Shown here piece after piece: positions 27,036 through 35,638 of a stretch of 64,000 nt of DNA (positions are counted from its first letter, which is position 1; the number at the start of each line of letters is the position of its first letter). The stretch is from Salinicola halophyticus (GTDB taxonomy: Bacteria; Pseudomonadota; Gammaproteobacteria; Pseudomonadales; Halomonadaceae), in the NCBI RefSeq assembly GCF_003206695.1, contig NZ_PZJN01000001.1, forward strand, positions 60,194 to 124,193, given 5' to 3'. The translations under genes and the position numbers were made by a program. The notes under the pieces are model-generated. The model did no database searches, was not told where the DNA came from, and was given only the letters and a program-made list of their open reading frames with translations.

Positions 27036-28869
27036 GCTGAGCGAGCGACCCTGGCGCGAGCCCGCCCCGGCAACGCCCATCGCCTGGTTGCCGCCGGAAA
27101 ACGGCGGCCCGGCTCGCTGGCTGACCGTTGGAGAGTGGCACGGGCGCATTGGCGCGTGGCAGCAGCGGCTGGCCGGTACGCCCAACCCGAGCGGTCGCTG
27201 GCGACTCTACGAACCGGACCCGGTCGAGTTCAGTGCGGCGCTGGTTGCCATCTGGGAGCGTGGCGATCACGTCATCCTCCCTGCAGACAATCAGCCCGAA
27301 ACGCTGCGAAACCTGAGCGAGACCGGCATCGCGCTGGGTCAGATCGTACCGGCGTCGGGAAGCGAGAAAGCTGCGGCGTCGGGAAGCGAGAAAGCTGCGG
27401 CATCGGGAAGCGAAGAAGACGCGGCGCGGCCGTTCGCCAGCCAGCCACCGCAGTGGTCTGCACGGCCGCTGCCCGAGATCGCTGTCTCGCTCTATACCTC
27501 CGGCTCCAGCGGCGAGCCACAGCGGCTGGACAAGCGCTTCGATCAGTTGGATGCCGAGCTGGCGACGCAGGCCTTGCTGTGGCCGTTGAAAGGCAATCTC
27601 GTCGTCAGCCAGGTCAGTCATCAGCATATCTACGGCTTGCTGTTCTCGATCCTGCGGCCGCTTTGCGAGGGCAGCCCCTTTTCGGCCCAACCCTGTCGCT
27701 ACCCGGAAACCTTGCGTACCTGGCTGCAGAGCTGTCGGGACGAGGAGTTGCGGATGGTTCTCGTCAGTGCGCCACCGGCACTGTCACGTCTGCCGGAAAC
27801 CCCGGGCTGGGCACCGGTGAGCGGCGCGCTCGACACGATCTACAGCTCGGGCGCGCCGCTATCGCGAGACGCCAGCGATCAGATCGAAGCTTGTCTGGGA
27901 ACGTCGGTCCACGAAGTCTATGGCAGCTCCGAGACCGGCGGCATCGGCTGGAGAGTGCAGCAGCGCGGTTCGACCTGGACCCCTTTTCCCGGTGTCGAGG
28001 TCGATCAGGATGCGGACAGTCGCCTGTGGCTGCGCTCGCGCCATCTGGAGTCGCCGGATCGATGGCAGCGCCAGGCCGACCTGATCGTGCTGACGGATGA
28101 CGGATTCGAGCTGCTGGGCCGGACCGATCGCATCGTCAAGATCGGCGGCAAACGCATCTCGCTGACCGCCATGGATCGCGCCCTGGCCCAACTGCCCGGC
28201 GTCGAGCGCGCACAGACGCTGCCCCTGCAGCGGCGGGATCTACGTCTGGCCGCGATCATCCAGCTGGCCCCGGAGGCGCTGCCTCACGATCACGCTCAAC
28301 ATCGCGAGATGGTAAAGCACCTGCGCCGGGCGTTGGCCGCGCGTTTCGAAACGCCCGCCCTGCCCCGCTACTGGCGCTTCGTGAGTCACTGGCCTACCAA
28401 TGCCCAGGGCAAGTTGAGCGCCGACATTCGCCAGCGCCTGTTTCAGGACCTGGACGACCGTCGTGCGCCACGCTGGCTGGGTGAATGCGCGCTGGAGGAT
28501 GGCTGGCAGATCACGCTGGAAGTCCCCGAGCGCTGTGCTTATGTCGACGGCCACTTCGATGGCCATCCGGTACTCCCCGGTATGACGCTGGTGCACTGGG
28601 CCATGCAGCAGGCGCGCCGACTGTTCGCGCTGACCGCCGATTTTGCCGGCCTCGAGCGCTTGCGTTTTCCCCAGCCACTACTGCCCGGCGACCGTTTCGT
28701 GCTGACGCTTCGCCTTCGCCAGGATGCCTCTCATCAGGGAGACGCAGGCGCGAGCCTGCGCCTCGAGTGCGATAGCCACCGCGGCAAGCATGTCACCGGT
28801 CGCGTCTCCCTGGTGAGCCGGCCAACGTTCGACAGTAAACCTTCGAGGGATGGCGCCCATGCCGAGTGA
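27022..28869 (+). CDS. AMP-dependent acyl ligase fused to a hot-dog dehydratase (ApeH-ApeI fusion)
   Basis: 615 residues. Residues 1 to about 490 are an adenylate-forming ligase: the P-loop VSLYTSGSSGEPQR, then VYGSSETGGIG and the hinge GRTDRIVKIGGKRI. The remainder (about 490-600) is a FabZ/ApeI-like 3-hydroxyacyl-ACP dehydratase, ERCAYVDGHFDGHPVLPGMTLVHWAMQQA. In described aryl-polyene systems these are ApeH (loads an aromatic starter acid onto ACP) and ApeI. The ligase half contains a three-unit, 24-bp in-frame tandem repeat (ASGSEKAA type) before the P-loop, in what is probably a surface loop. Confidence 0.88.
   Translation: MTFRELSERPWREPAPATPIAWLPPENGGPARWLTVGEWHGRIGAWQQRLAGTPNPSGRWRLYEPDPVEFSAALVAIWERGDHVILPADNQPETLRNLSETGIALGQIVPASGSEKAAASGSEKAAASGSEEDAARPFASQPPQWSARPLPEIAVSLYTSGSSGEPQRLDKRFDQLDAELATQALLWPLKGNLVVSQVSHQHIYGLLFSILRPLCEGSPFSAQPCRYPETLRTWLQSCRDEELRMVLVSAPPALSRLPETPGWAPVSGALDTIYSSGAPLSRDASDQIEACLGTSVHEVYGSSETGGIGWRVQQRGSTWTPFPGVEVDQDADSRLWLRSRHLESPDRWQRQADLIVLTDDGFELLGRTDRIVKIGGKRISLTAMDRALAQLPGVERAQTLPLQRRDLRLAAIIQLAPEALPHDHAQHREMVKHLRRALAARFETPALPRYWRFVSHWPTNAQGKLSADIRQRLFQDLDDRRAPRWLGECALEDGWQITLEVPERCAYVDGHFDGHPVLPGMTLVHWAMQQARRLFALTADFAGLERLRFPQPLLPGDRFVLTLRLRQDASHQGDAGASLRLECDSHRGKHVTGRVSLVSRPTFDSKPSRDGAHAE
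27352..27423 (+). repeat. 3 x 24-bp in-frame tandem repeat in the ligase gene
   Basis: Units at 27352-27375, 27376-27399 and 27400-27423 encode ASGSEKAA, ASGSEKAA and ASGSEEDA. The first two are identical. Copy-number change would lengthen or shorten the protein by eight residues without a frameshift. Confidence 0.95.
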
Positions 28870-29614
28870 CAACCCCGCCAACATTGCCGTACTGATTCCC
28901 GTCTACAACCATGCCGAAGCCATCCGGCAGACCGTGGATCGGCTTCGACGGCTACAGTTACCGATCATCCTCGTCGACGACGGCAGCGACGCGCACTGCG
29001 CCGCGGTGCTGGATACGCTTGCCGAGGCGGGCAACGTCGAGCTGGTCCGGCTGCCGGTCAACCGTGGCAAGGGCGCCGCCGTGAGAGCGGGCCTGGCACG
29101 AGCCGCCGACCGCGGACTGAGCCATGCGCTCCAGGTGGATGCGGACGGCCAGCACGAAGCCGACGATCTGCCGCCCTTCGTCGAGGGGGTGCGCGCCGAC
29201 GACGAAACCCTGCGGATCGGCTATCCCCGCTTCGATGCCAGCGTGCCCCGACACCGCTTCTACTCTCGCTATATCACGCACTCCCTGGTGTGGCTGGCAA
29301 CGCTGTCGTTCGCGCTGCGCGATACCATGTGCGGGGTCAAGCTCTACCCGGTCGCGGCAGTCAACCGGCTGGTCGCCGAGCATCCCTGCGGCAATCGCAT
29401 GGAGTTCGACAGCGAACTGCCGGTGCGCTGGGTCTGGCAGGGCGGACGTGTCAGCAATCTCCCCGTGCGGGTTCGCTATCCGACCGATGGCGTCTCGCAT
29501 TTCAAGCTGTGGCGAGACAACGTACTCCTCGCCGCGATGCATTCGCGTCTGTTGCTCGGCATGCTCAGGCGCCTTCCCGAACTCTTGAACCGCCGCCAGG
29601 AAACCCTCTCATGA
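28859..29614 (+). CDS. Family 2 glycosyltransferase of the aryl-polyene-type cluster
   Basis: 251 residues from ATG 28859 (GAGGGA eight bases upstream; an ATG at 28850 is too close to it). IAVLIPVYNHAEAIRQTV opens a GT-A fold. IILVDDGSD and LQVDADGQHEADDL supply the metal-binding aspartates, and DTMCGVKLYP resembles dolichyl-phosphate mannose synthase-like enzymes. Comparable clusters carry this domain, often fused to the acyltransferase that here is the next gene. It probably decorates or anchors the polyene in the envelope. It overlaps the acyltransferase start by 4 bases. Confidence 0.85.
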   Translation: MPSDNPANIAVLIPVYNHAEAIRQTVDRLRRLQLPIILVDDGSDAHCAAVLDTLAEAGNVELVRLPVNRGKGAAVRAGLARAADRGLSHALQVDADGQHEADDLPPFVEGVRADDETLRIGYPRFDASVPRHRFYSRYITHSLVWLATLSFALRDTMCGVKLYPVAAVNRLVAEHPCGNRMEFDSELPVRWVWQGGRVSNLPVRVRYPTDGVSHFKLWRDNVLLAAMHSRLLLGMLRRLPELLNRRQETLS

Positions 29615-30630
29615 CACCGGTCAGCAGCAATCCCAACCACTGGTCGAGAATCCGTGAAACCGGCACCGCCGGCGGCGTTCGCACGATGGTCTGGATCCGA
29701 CGCAAGCTGGGCCGGCTACCGTTCCAGATCATGCTGGCGCTGGTGATCGTCTACTACTACATCGCCCATGGGCTGCACCGACGGGCATCGCATACCTACC
29801 TGACCCGGCTTTGGCGTCATCTTCACGGCGAAGCGCCCCAGCATCTGACCTGGCTCAGCCTGCGTCACTTCCGCAGCTTCGGGCAGAGCCTGATGGACAA
29901 GATCGACGCCTGGAGCGGCATTCCGCCCGCGCTCAGTTTCGAAGGCGATACCCGCGAGCAATTCCGCCAGGCAGTGATGAGCGGACGCGGCGGTATCATG
30001 TTCGTTTCCCATGTCGGCAACATGGAAATCTGTACCGCCATGAGCGACATGCAGGACGACTTCCGCGCCACGCTGTTGATGCATACCCGTAACGCCAGCC
30101 AGTTCGATGAGGTGCTGGCCCGCTCGACTCACCGGGAAAATCCGCCGGAAATCATCGAGGTCAGCGAAATCACGCCCTCGACCGCGATGAAGCTGGGCCA
30201 GCGAATTGCCGAAGGCGGCTTCGTGGTCATCGCCGCCGACCGTGTGCCGATCAGCGACAGCGGCCGCGCCCGTACCTTGCCGTTTCTGGGCCACCCGGCG
30301 CGCTTTCCCGAAGGGCCGTTCTGGCTGGCCAGCCTGCTGCGCTGCCCGGTCTACACCATCGGCTGCTTTCGCGAAGCGACCAGCTACCGGATCGATTTCG
30401 ATCACTTCGACGACACCAGCGACCTGAGCCGGCGAGATCGTTCGGCGTGGATCGACAGCGCCATGCAGCGCTACGTCGACTGGCTCACTCGTCAGTGCGA
30501 GAAGACGCCACTGCAGTGGTTCAACTTCTTCCCCTTCTGGCTGGACTGCGCCGACGCTCACGCGGATGCCGACACTCACCATGACGCTTATCGCCATGAC
30601 GACCCCGAAGACGAGCGTTCGATCAGTTGA
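29611..30630 (+). CDS. LpxL/HtrB-like acyltransferase
   Basis: 339 residues from ATG 29611, overlapping the glycosyltransferase stop. MVWIRRKLGRLPFQIMLALVIVYYYIAHG is a membrane-proximal N-terminus. GGIMFVSHVGNMEICTAM provides the acyltransferase H-x4-E variant (HVGNME), and FVVIAADRVPISDSGRARTLPFLGHPARFPEGPFWLA matches the lipid A acyltransferase fold. In this cluster type it is thought to help attach the polyene to a lipid anchor. The last 25 residues are a His/Asp-rich repeat (DAHADADTHHDAYRHDD), unusual for the family. Confidence 0.85.
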   Translation: MTPVSSNPNHWSRIRETGTAGGVRTMVWIRRKLGRLPFQIMLALVIVYYYIAHGLHRRASHTYLTRLWRHLHGEAPQHLTWLSLRHFRSFGQSLMDKIDAWSGIPPALSFEGDTREQFRQAVMSGRGGIMFVSHVGNMEICTAMSDMQDDFRATLLMHTRNASQFDEVLARSTHRENPPEIIEVSEITPSTAMKLGQRIAEGGFVVIAADRVPISDSGRARTLPFLGHPARFPEGPFWLASLLRCPVYTIGCFREATSYRIDFDHFDDTSDLSRRDRSAWIDSAMQRYVDWLTRQCEKTPLQWFNFFPFWLDCADAHADADTHHDAYRHDDPEDERSIS

Positions 30631-30690
30631 CCCGGGCTGTTTCAGAAAGCCCCGATCACTCGCACGATGAGACACCATAAGGATTCGACC

Positions 30691-31245
30691 ATGCCGCTTC
30701 ATCGAGGGTTTATCACGCTTCTGCTGTTGCTGCTGCCGATTAGCGCCCAGGCTTTCGATCTGGAGGATCTGCAGCGCCAGCTCGCCGCCACGCCGTCCGT
30801 GGCCGGCCGCTTCGAACAGCAGCGCGAACTGGCGGATCTGGATAGCTCGCTGACAAGCCAGGGCACGTTCATTTTCGAGCGCGGCAAGCGGGTCGTCTGG
30901 CAGCTGGAGACGCCGGTCGAGGAGCGCATCGAACTGACCCCGGAGGCGATCACCGATGGCAGCGGCAAGGCCGCGCCGCCGGGTGGCGAGCAGGTCGCCC
31001 AGCTGTTCCTGCAACTGCTGGAAGGCGACTGGCAGGCGCTGGAATCGCGCTTCACGCTAAAGCTCTCCGGTGACCGGGACGCCTGGCAGGTAGCGCTGAC
31101 GCCGAAAGAGGCCGCGCTGCGCGAGCGCATCGCCGACATCACCCTTCGCGGTGACCGCACCATCGACAATCTCGACATGCGTACGCCCGACGGCGATCGT
31201 CTCGAAGTCCGCCTGTTCGATCAGCGCCCGCTGAACGATTCATGA
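30691..31245 (+). CDS. LolA-like outer-membrane lipoprotein carrier homologue
   Basis: 184 residues from ATG 30691 (AAGGAT upstream). The signal peptide (GFITLLLLLLPISAQAF) is followed by FEQQRELADLDSSLTSQGTFIFERGKRVVWQLETPVEERIELT, characteristic of LolA-related proteins found in aryl-polyene clusters. It is likely to escort the lipid-linked product, or the cluster's lipoprotein, across the periplasm. It overlaps the exporter gene by 4 bases. Confidence 0.85.
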   Translation: MPLHRGFITLLLLLLPISAQAFDLEDLQRQLAATPSVAGRFEQQRELADLDSSLTSQGTFIFERGKRVVWQLETPVEERIELTPEAITDGSGKAAPPGGEQVAQLFLQLLEGDWQALESRFTLKLSGDRDAWQVALTPKEAALRERIADITLRGDRTIDNLDMRTPDGDRLEVRLFDQRPLNDS

Positions 31246-31276
31246 AGCCTGAGCGAATCATGAAGTCTGATCGATT
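31241..31276 (+). repeat. 18-bp tandem duplication over the exporter start codon
   Basis: CATGAAGCCTGAGCGAAT is followed by CATGAAGTCTGATCGATT (three differences). The first unit overlaps the stop of the LolA-like gene. Both units contain an in-frame ATG, encoding MKPERI and then MKSDRF. Confidence 0.85.
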
Positions 31277-33641
31277 CGTCAAGACCTTGGGCTATCGCCG
31301 GCTGGGCTGGCTCTGGCTCGTCGTACTGGCCTTTTGCGCCGTCTGGCTGGGCTGGATGCTGCGCCAGGGCTTGCCCGCCGATACCGATCTGACCGCTCTG
31401 CTGCCCGCGGATCGCCAAGCGCCTTTGGTCGAGAAGGCGGACCGCGAACTGGGCCGCGGCTTCGAGAATCGCTTCCTGTTGCTGCTCGGCGATGACGATC
31501 GCGTCGCGACGACACAGGCACTGGGGCGATCGCTGCAGCAACTGGTCGATGACGGCCAGCTCGCCGGTATCGACTGGCGCGAGCTGGATCTGGCCGATGC
31601 CGATCCGCACGAGTGGATGGGGCCATGGCGCTATCGCCTGCTGACGCCTCAATGGCAGCAGACCATCGATGCCAACGGTGGCAGCACGCTGGTCGACCCG
31701 GCGTTGCGCCAGCTGTTCTCGCCGACGGCGCGACCGGATCCCGTCGCCGATCCTTTCGGCCTGCTGGATGCCTGGCTCTCACGGCTGCCGCAGAGCCCGA
31801 TCGGTGCCGCCGACGGCCTGTTGACGCTGGACCGGAGCTACCAGCCCGGCAGCCAGAAGTGGAGCGTGCTGATCGGCGAGCTCGAAGGCTCGCCCTACGA
31901 TCTGCCGATGCAGACGGCGCTGCACACTACGCTCGAGCAGTTTCAGCAGCAGCATCCCGATGCCGAGCTGCTGCGCTCGGGGCTGGTCTTTCACGCTGCG
32001 GCCGGCGCCCGCCAGGCCAAACACGAGATGTCTACCATCGGCGCGGCGTCGCTGCTCGGCGTGCTGTTGATCATCGGGTTCGTGTTTCGCTCGCCCCGTG
32101 TACTGCTGCAATTGATGGTACCGCTTCTGGCGGGTTCGCTGTTCGCGCTGACCCTGACCCTGGGCATCTTCGGCCGCCTGCATCTGCTGACCCTGGCCTT
32201 CGGTGCCAGCCTGATCGGTATCGCCATCGACTACGTGCTGCATCTGCAGTGCGATCGCGCCATCGAAGGCCGAGGTTTCAGGCTGCGCCGGCTGTTGCCG
32301 AGCCTCACGCTGGGCCTGATCTCGAGCGTCATCGCCTACGTGGCCCAGGCGCTGACGCCGATGCCCGGGTTACGCCAGATGGCCGCTTTCGCGGCTTTCG
32401 GGCTGATCGGCGCCTGGCTCACCGTGGTGCTGTGGCTGCCGCGCTTCACGCTTCACGCCAGCCCCTTCACCGCCCGCCTGGCGACGGGCTGGTGGCGACT
32501 GTGTCAGCCCCGCTGGAGACTGTCGCCGTGGCTCGCCCTGGCCGGCGCCGTCGTGCTGATCGTCGTCTGCGCCCTGCGCCTGACCAGCGACGACAGCCTG
32601 GAGCTGCTCAACCCCTCACCGGCGGCCCTGATGCAGGACGAGGCGCGCGTCCAGCAACTGCTCGATCGCGATACCGGCAGCCGCTATTTCCTGGTCCAGG
32701 CCGAAGATACCCAGGCGCTGCTGGCGCGGCTCGATGAGCTGGATGGTGCTCTGGACAAGGCCATCGGCGAAGGGCTCGAGATCGACTACCAGTCGCTGGC
32801 AGGCTCCGTGCCGACGGCCGCCGAGCAGCAGGCCAATCTGGCGCAGGTGCGCAAGCTCTATGGCGCTCCGCTTGACGAACTCATCCAGCGTGCCGGGATG
32901 CCGGCCGAGGTCGCCGAGAAAGCCAGAGCCCAGCTCGAGAAATCGCCGATGCTGACGCTGGCGAATTGGCTCGAGACGCCGCTGGGTTCGCTCCAGCAGC
33001 GGCTATGGCTGGGCGAAACGGGCGATGGCGGTGTCGCCGCGACGGTCGTCGTGTCCGGCGCCAGAAACGCCGATGTCGATAGGACGCTACGCGCGCTGGC
33101 CGAATCGCAGACCCACCAGGGAGCCACAGTCGAATACGTGGACCGGGTCAGCCGAATCGGCAGCCTGCTCGGCGAACTGCGGCGGCATACGGCAATGTGG
33201 GTGGCACTCGCCATGGTGCTGATGACACTGGCACTGGTGGCAAGATACCGACGCCGCGCCTGGCGCGTCATCGTACCGCCTTTCGGCGCCACGCTGATCG
33301 TGTTGACGGCGTTCGCCGTGACCGGCGTTCCGCTCAACATCTTCAATCAACTGGGTCTGCTGCTGGTATTGGGAATCGGCCTCGATGCCGGTATCTTCAA
33401 CGTGGAACACGCCAGGCGGCCGTCGGCCTGGCTGGCAATCACGCTGTCGACGCTGACCAGCCTGCTGGCGTTCGGGATGCTCGCCTTCAGCGCCACGCCG
33501 GCACTGCACTATCTGGGATTGACGTGCCTGATCGGTCTGGCGAGCGTCTGGGCGCTGGTCCCCTGGGTGCGGCCGGCCGATGATGCGTATCCGACGCACG
33601 ATTCTCCAAATCAGTCCTCACGGGAGAGCGAGCATGGCTGA
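31242..33641 (+). CDS. MMPL-family exporter of the aryl-polyene-type cluster
   Basis: 799 residues in an RND/MMPL layout: one helix (LGWLWLVVLAFCAVWLGWML), a large periplasmic loop, a block of five helices from ASLLGVLLIIGFVF, then a second equivalent half starting at LSPWLALAGAVVLIVVCALR. GASLIGIAIDYVLHLQ carries the transmembrane Asp used for proton relay. It presumably moves the aryl-polyene lipid out of the inner membrane. The start region is an 18-bp tandem duplication giving two in-frame ATGs (31242, 31260). It lacks clear regulatory features of its own. Confidence 0.9.
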   Translation: MKPERIMKSDRFVKTLGYRRLGWLWLVVLAFCAVWLGWMLRQGLPADTDLTALLPADRQAPLVEKADRELGRGFENRFLLLLGDDDRVATTQALGRSLQQLVDDGQLAGIDWRELDLADADPHEWMGPWRYRLLTPQWQQTIDANGGSTLVDPALRQLFSPTARPDPVADPFGLLDAWLSRLPQSPIGAADGLLTLDRSYQPGSQKWSVLIGELEGSPYDLPMQTALHTTLEQFQQQHPDAELLRSGLVFHAAAGARQAKHEMSTIGAASLLGVLLIIGFVFRSPRVLLQLMVPLLAGSLFALTLTLGIFGRLHLLTLAFGASLIGIAIDYVLHLQCDRAIEGRGFRLRRLLPSLTLGLISSVIAYVAQALTPMPGLRQMAAFAAFGLIGAWLTVVLWLPRFTLHASPFTARLATGWWRLCQPRWRLSPWLALAGAVVLIVVCALRLTSDDSLELLNPSPAALMQDEARVQQLLDRDTGSRYFLVQAEDTQALLARLDELDGALDKAIGEGLEIDYQSLAGSVPTAAEQQANLAQVRKLYGAPLDELIQRAGMPAEVAEKARAQLEKSPMLTLANWLETPLGSLQQRLWLGETGDGGVAATVVVSGARNADVDRTLRALAESQTHQGATVEYVDRVSRIGSLLGELRRHTAMWVALAMVLMTLALVARYRRRAWRVIVPPFGATLIVLTAFAVTGVPLNIFNQLGLLLVLGIGLDAGIFNVEHARRPSAWLAITLSTLTSLLAFGMLAFSATPALHYLGLTCLIGLASVWALVPWVRPADDAYPTHDSPNQSSRESEHG

Positions 33642-33680
33642 GGTTGAACATGACTGGGGTTGAGCATGATTGAAGTCGAG
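33633..33680 (+). repeat. 3 x 16-bp tandem units at the exporter/flavoprotein junction
   Basis: CATGGCTGAGGTTGAA, CATGACTGGGGTTGAG and CATGATTGAAGTCGAG. The exporter stop lies in unit 1 and the flavoprotein ATG in unit 3. Each unit has an ATG, but only the third is in the right frame. Confidence 0.85.
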
Positions 33681-34967
33681 AAGGCTGAAGCCGACCACGA
33701 CGTGATCGTCATTGGTGCTGGCCCGGCCGGCGCCACGGCCGCGGCAATGCTGTCGGCCCGTGGCCGGCGCGTGCTGGTGGTCGAACGTAGCCATTTTCCG
33801 CGCTTCTCCATCGGCGAGAGTCTGCTGCCGCAATGCATGAGCCATCTCGAGGAGGCCGGGCTGCTGGAGACCGTCACAGCCGCGGGCTACCAGCCCAAGA
33901 ACGGCGCCGCATTCACCCGCGCCGGCGAGGAGACGTCGATCGATTTCCGCGACAAATCCACGCCGGGCTGGGGCACCACATTCCAGGTCGAGCGCGCAGA
34001 CTTCGATCAGCGCCTGATCGAGGGGGCCCGCGCCCAGGGAGCGAGCGTCGAATTCGGCGTCACCGTCACCGCCTTCCGCGCCGACGACAGCCATCCCCAG
34101 ATAGACGTCACCGATGAGGCGGGCCATTCGCGCACCTTGACGGCGCGCTTCGTGCTCGACGCCAGCGGTTATGGCCGCGTGCTGGCCCGACTCGAGCGCC
34201 TCGAACGCGATGCGCGACAGGATCCGCGCACGGCGCTGTTCACGCATGTCGAAGGCTGCCCCACCGAACCGAGCCATGATCGCGACAAGATCCTGATTGG
34301 CGTCCATCCCGACGACGCCGGCATCTGGTACTGGCTGATCCCGTTTCGCGATCAGCGCGCCTCGGTGGGCGTGGTCGGCGAGACGGCACGGATCAACGCC
34401 CACGGCGAGACTCCCGAAGCGCGCTTCCGCGCGCTGATCGACGTCGAGCCGCGTTTCCGCCAGCTGCTCGACGGCGCCACCACCACCCGGACCATCGGCG
34501 AACTCCGCGGCTATTCCGCCGACGTGACACGTCTGCATGGCCCCGGCTACGCGCTGCTGGGCAACGCCGGCGAATTTCTGGACCCGGTATTCTCCTCCGG
34601 CGTGACCATCGCTCTGCGTTCGGCCAGCCTCGCCGCGCCGCTGGTCGACCGTCAGCTGGCCGGCGAGACGATCGACTGGCAAAGCGAGTTCGAAAGCCCC
34701 CTGCGTAAAGGTATCGAGACGTTCCGCGCCTTCGTCGATGCCTGGTACGACGGTCGCCTGCAGACGATCATTTTCCACGCCGACGCACCAGCCGATATCA
34801 AGACGCGCATCAGCGCCATTCTGGCCGGCTACGCCTGGGACCGAAGCAACCCGTTTGCCAGTGCCTCACGCCGCCATATCGACACCCTGGCCGCCATCTG
34901 CGAGATGCGGGCCGCTACTGCGACGGAACAGGCCGGTATCGATACGTCCATGGAGACTCGGCCATGA
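33666..34967 (+). CDS. FAD-dependent oxidoreductase, halogenase-like
   Basis: 433 residues from ATG 33666. The FAD motif VIVIGAGPAGATAAAMLSARG and the conserved FPRFSIGESLLPQCM are those of the flavin-dependent halogenase/geranylgeranyl reductase superfamily. IWYWLIPF satisfies the WxWxIP signature of flavin-dependent halogenases, and GYALLGNAGEFLDPVFSSGV is the C-terminal FAD segment. Such genes are standard in aryl-polyene clusters, and in Xanthomonas, where the pigment is brominated. Whether this protein halogenates or performs another oxidation of the aromatic head cannot be told from sequence. Confidence 0.85.
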   Translation: MIEVEKAEADHDVIVIGAGPAGATAAAMLSARGRRVLVVERSHFPRFSIGESLLPQCMSHLEEAGLLETVTAAGYQPKNGAAFTRAGEETSIDFRDKSTPGWGTTFQVERADFDQRLIEGARAQGASVEFGVTVTAFRADDSHPQIDVTDEAGHSRTLTARFVLDASGYGRVLARLERLERDARQDPRTALFTHVEGCPTEPSHDRDKILIGVHPDDAGIWYWLIPFRDQRASVGVVGETARINAHGETPEARFRALIDVEPRFRQLLDGATTTRTIGELRGYSADVTRLHGPGYALLGNAGEFLDPVFSSGVTIALRSASLAAPLVDRQLAGETIDWQSEFESPLRKGIETFRAFVDAWYDGRLQTIIFHADAPADIKTRISAILAGYAWDRSNPFASASRRHIDTLAAICEMRAATATEQAGIDTSMETRP

Positions 34968-35638
34968 ATCGCGTTTTGCGACCGCCAGGGACGCCGTGTC
35001 TGGCCCCGGTACTGATACCGGTACTGATACTGGCACTGATGCTGTTACTGAGCGCCTGCAGCCTGACGCCACCGGTATCGCCGACGCCTCCGCTGGCCGC
35101 TGCGACGACGGCCGACACGTTGAAAAGCCAACTGACGTTCCAGCCAGACGACGGTGAAGCCCGCACGCTGATCGCGTTCATCCGGATCACCCCCGAGCAG
35201 CTGCGTGCGGTGCTGGTCACGCCCTACGGCCAGCGCCTGACCACGCTGGTGCGCGATACCGAAGGCGCCCGATTCGAGGCCGGCGACGCGCCGGGCGAGT
35301 CTCCGCTGCCGATTCCGCCGCAGTGGCTGGCCTCCCGTCTCGAATGGAGCCTGTGGCCATTGGAGGCGTTGCGCCGATCCTTCGCGGGAAGCGCCTGGCA
35401 GGTCGCCGACAGCGCCACGAGCCGCGATATCCGCTACCACGGCGAGCTGGCTGCGCGCATCACTCCGGTACCCGATCGCGAACACCCCACGGCGCTGACC
35501 CTGGATGATCGCCAGGGCGGCTACCAGCTGACGATTGCGCCGATGCAGGAAGACGGCGATAGCAACGGTGAGCCACAGAACGATGAGCCACAGAACGGCG
35601 AGCCAGCGAATAACGAACAGGAGAACGCCCAGCCATGA
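34964..35638 (+). CDS. DUF3261-type lipoprotein
   Basis: 224 residues. The signal peptide ends in a lipobox LLSAC, so the protein is lipid-anchored. Its hydrophobic core (PVLIPVLILALMLLL) is encoded by four 12-bp repeats. The body (TFQPDDGEARTLIAFIRITPEQLRAVLVTPYGQRLTTLV) resembles the DUF3261 lipoproteins of aryl-polyene clusters, thought to sit in the outer membrane as a partner of the LolA-like carrier. The C-terminus is a 15-bp repeat tail (EPQND, EPQNG, EPANN). It overlaps the KS gene by 4 bases. Confidence 0.8.
   Translation: MNRVLRPPGTPCLAPVLIPVLILALMLLLSACSLTPPVSPTPPLAAATTADTLKSQLTFQPDDGEARTLIAFIRITPEQLRAVLVTPYGQRLTTLVRDTEGARFEAGDAPGESPLPIPPQWLASRLEWSLWPLEALRRSFAGSAWQVADSATSRDIRYHGELAARITPVPDREHPTALTLDDRQGGYQLTIAPMQEDGDSNGEPQNDEPQNGEPANNEQENAQP
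35006..35053 (+). repeat. 4 x 12-bp repeat encoding the signal-peptide core
   Basis: CCGGTACTGATA occurs twice, then the variants CTGGCACTGATG and CTGTTACTGAGC. They translate as PVLI, PVLI, LALM, LLLS, ending at the lipobox. Confidence 0.9.
35570..35614 (+). repeat. 3 x 15-bp repeat in the lipoprotein C-terminus
   Basis: GAGCCACAGAACGAT, GAGCCACAGAACGGC and GAGCCAGCGAATAAC encode EPQND, EPQNG and EPANN just before the stop/start overlap with the KS gene. Confidence 0.9.
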
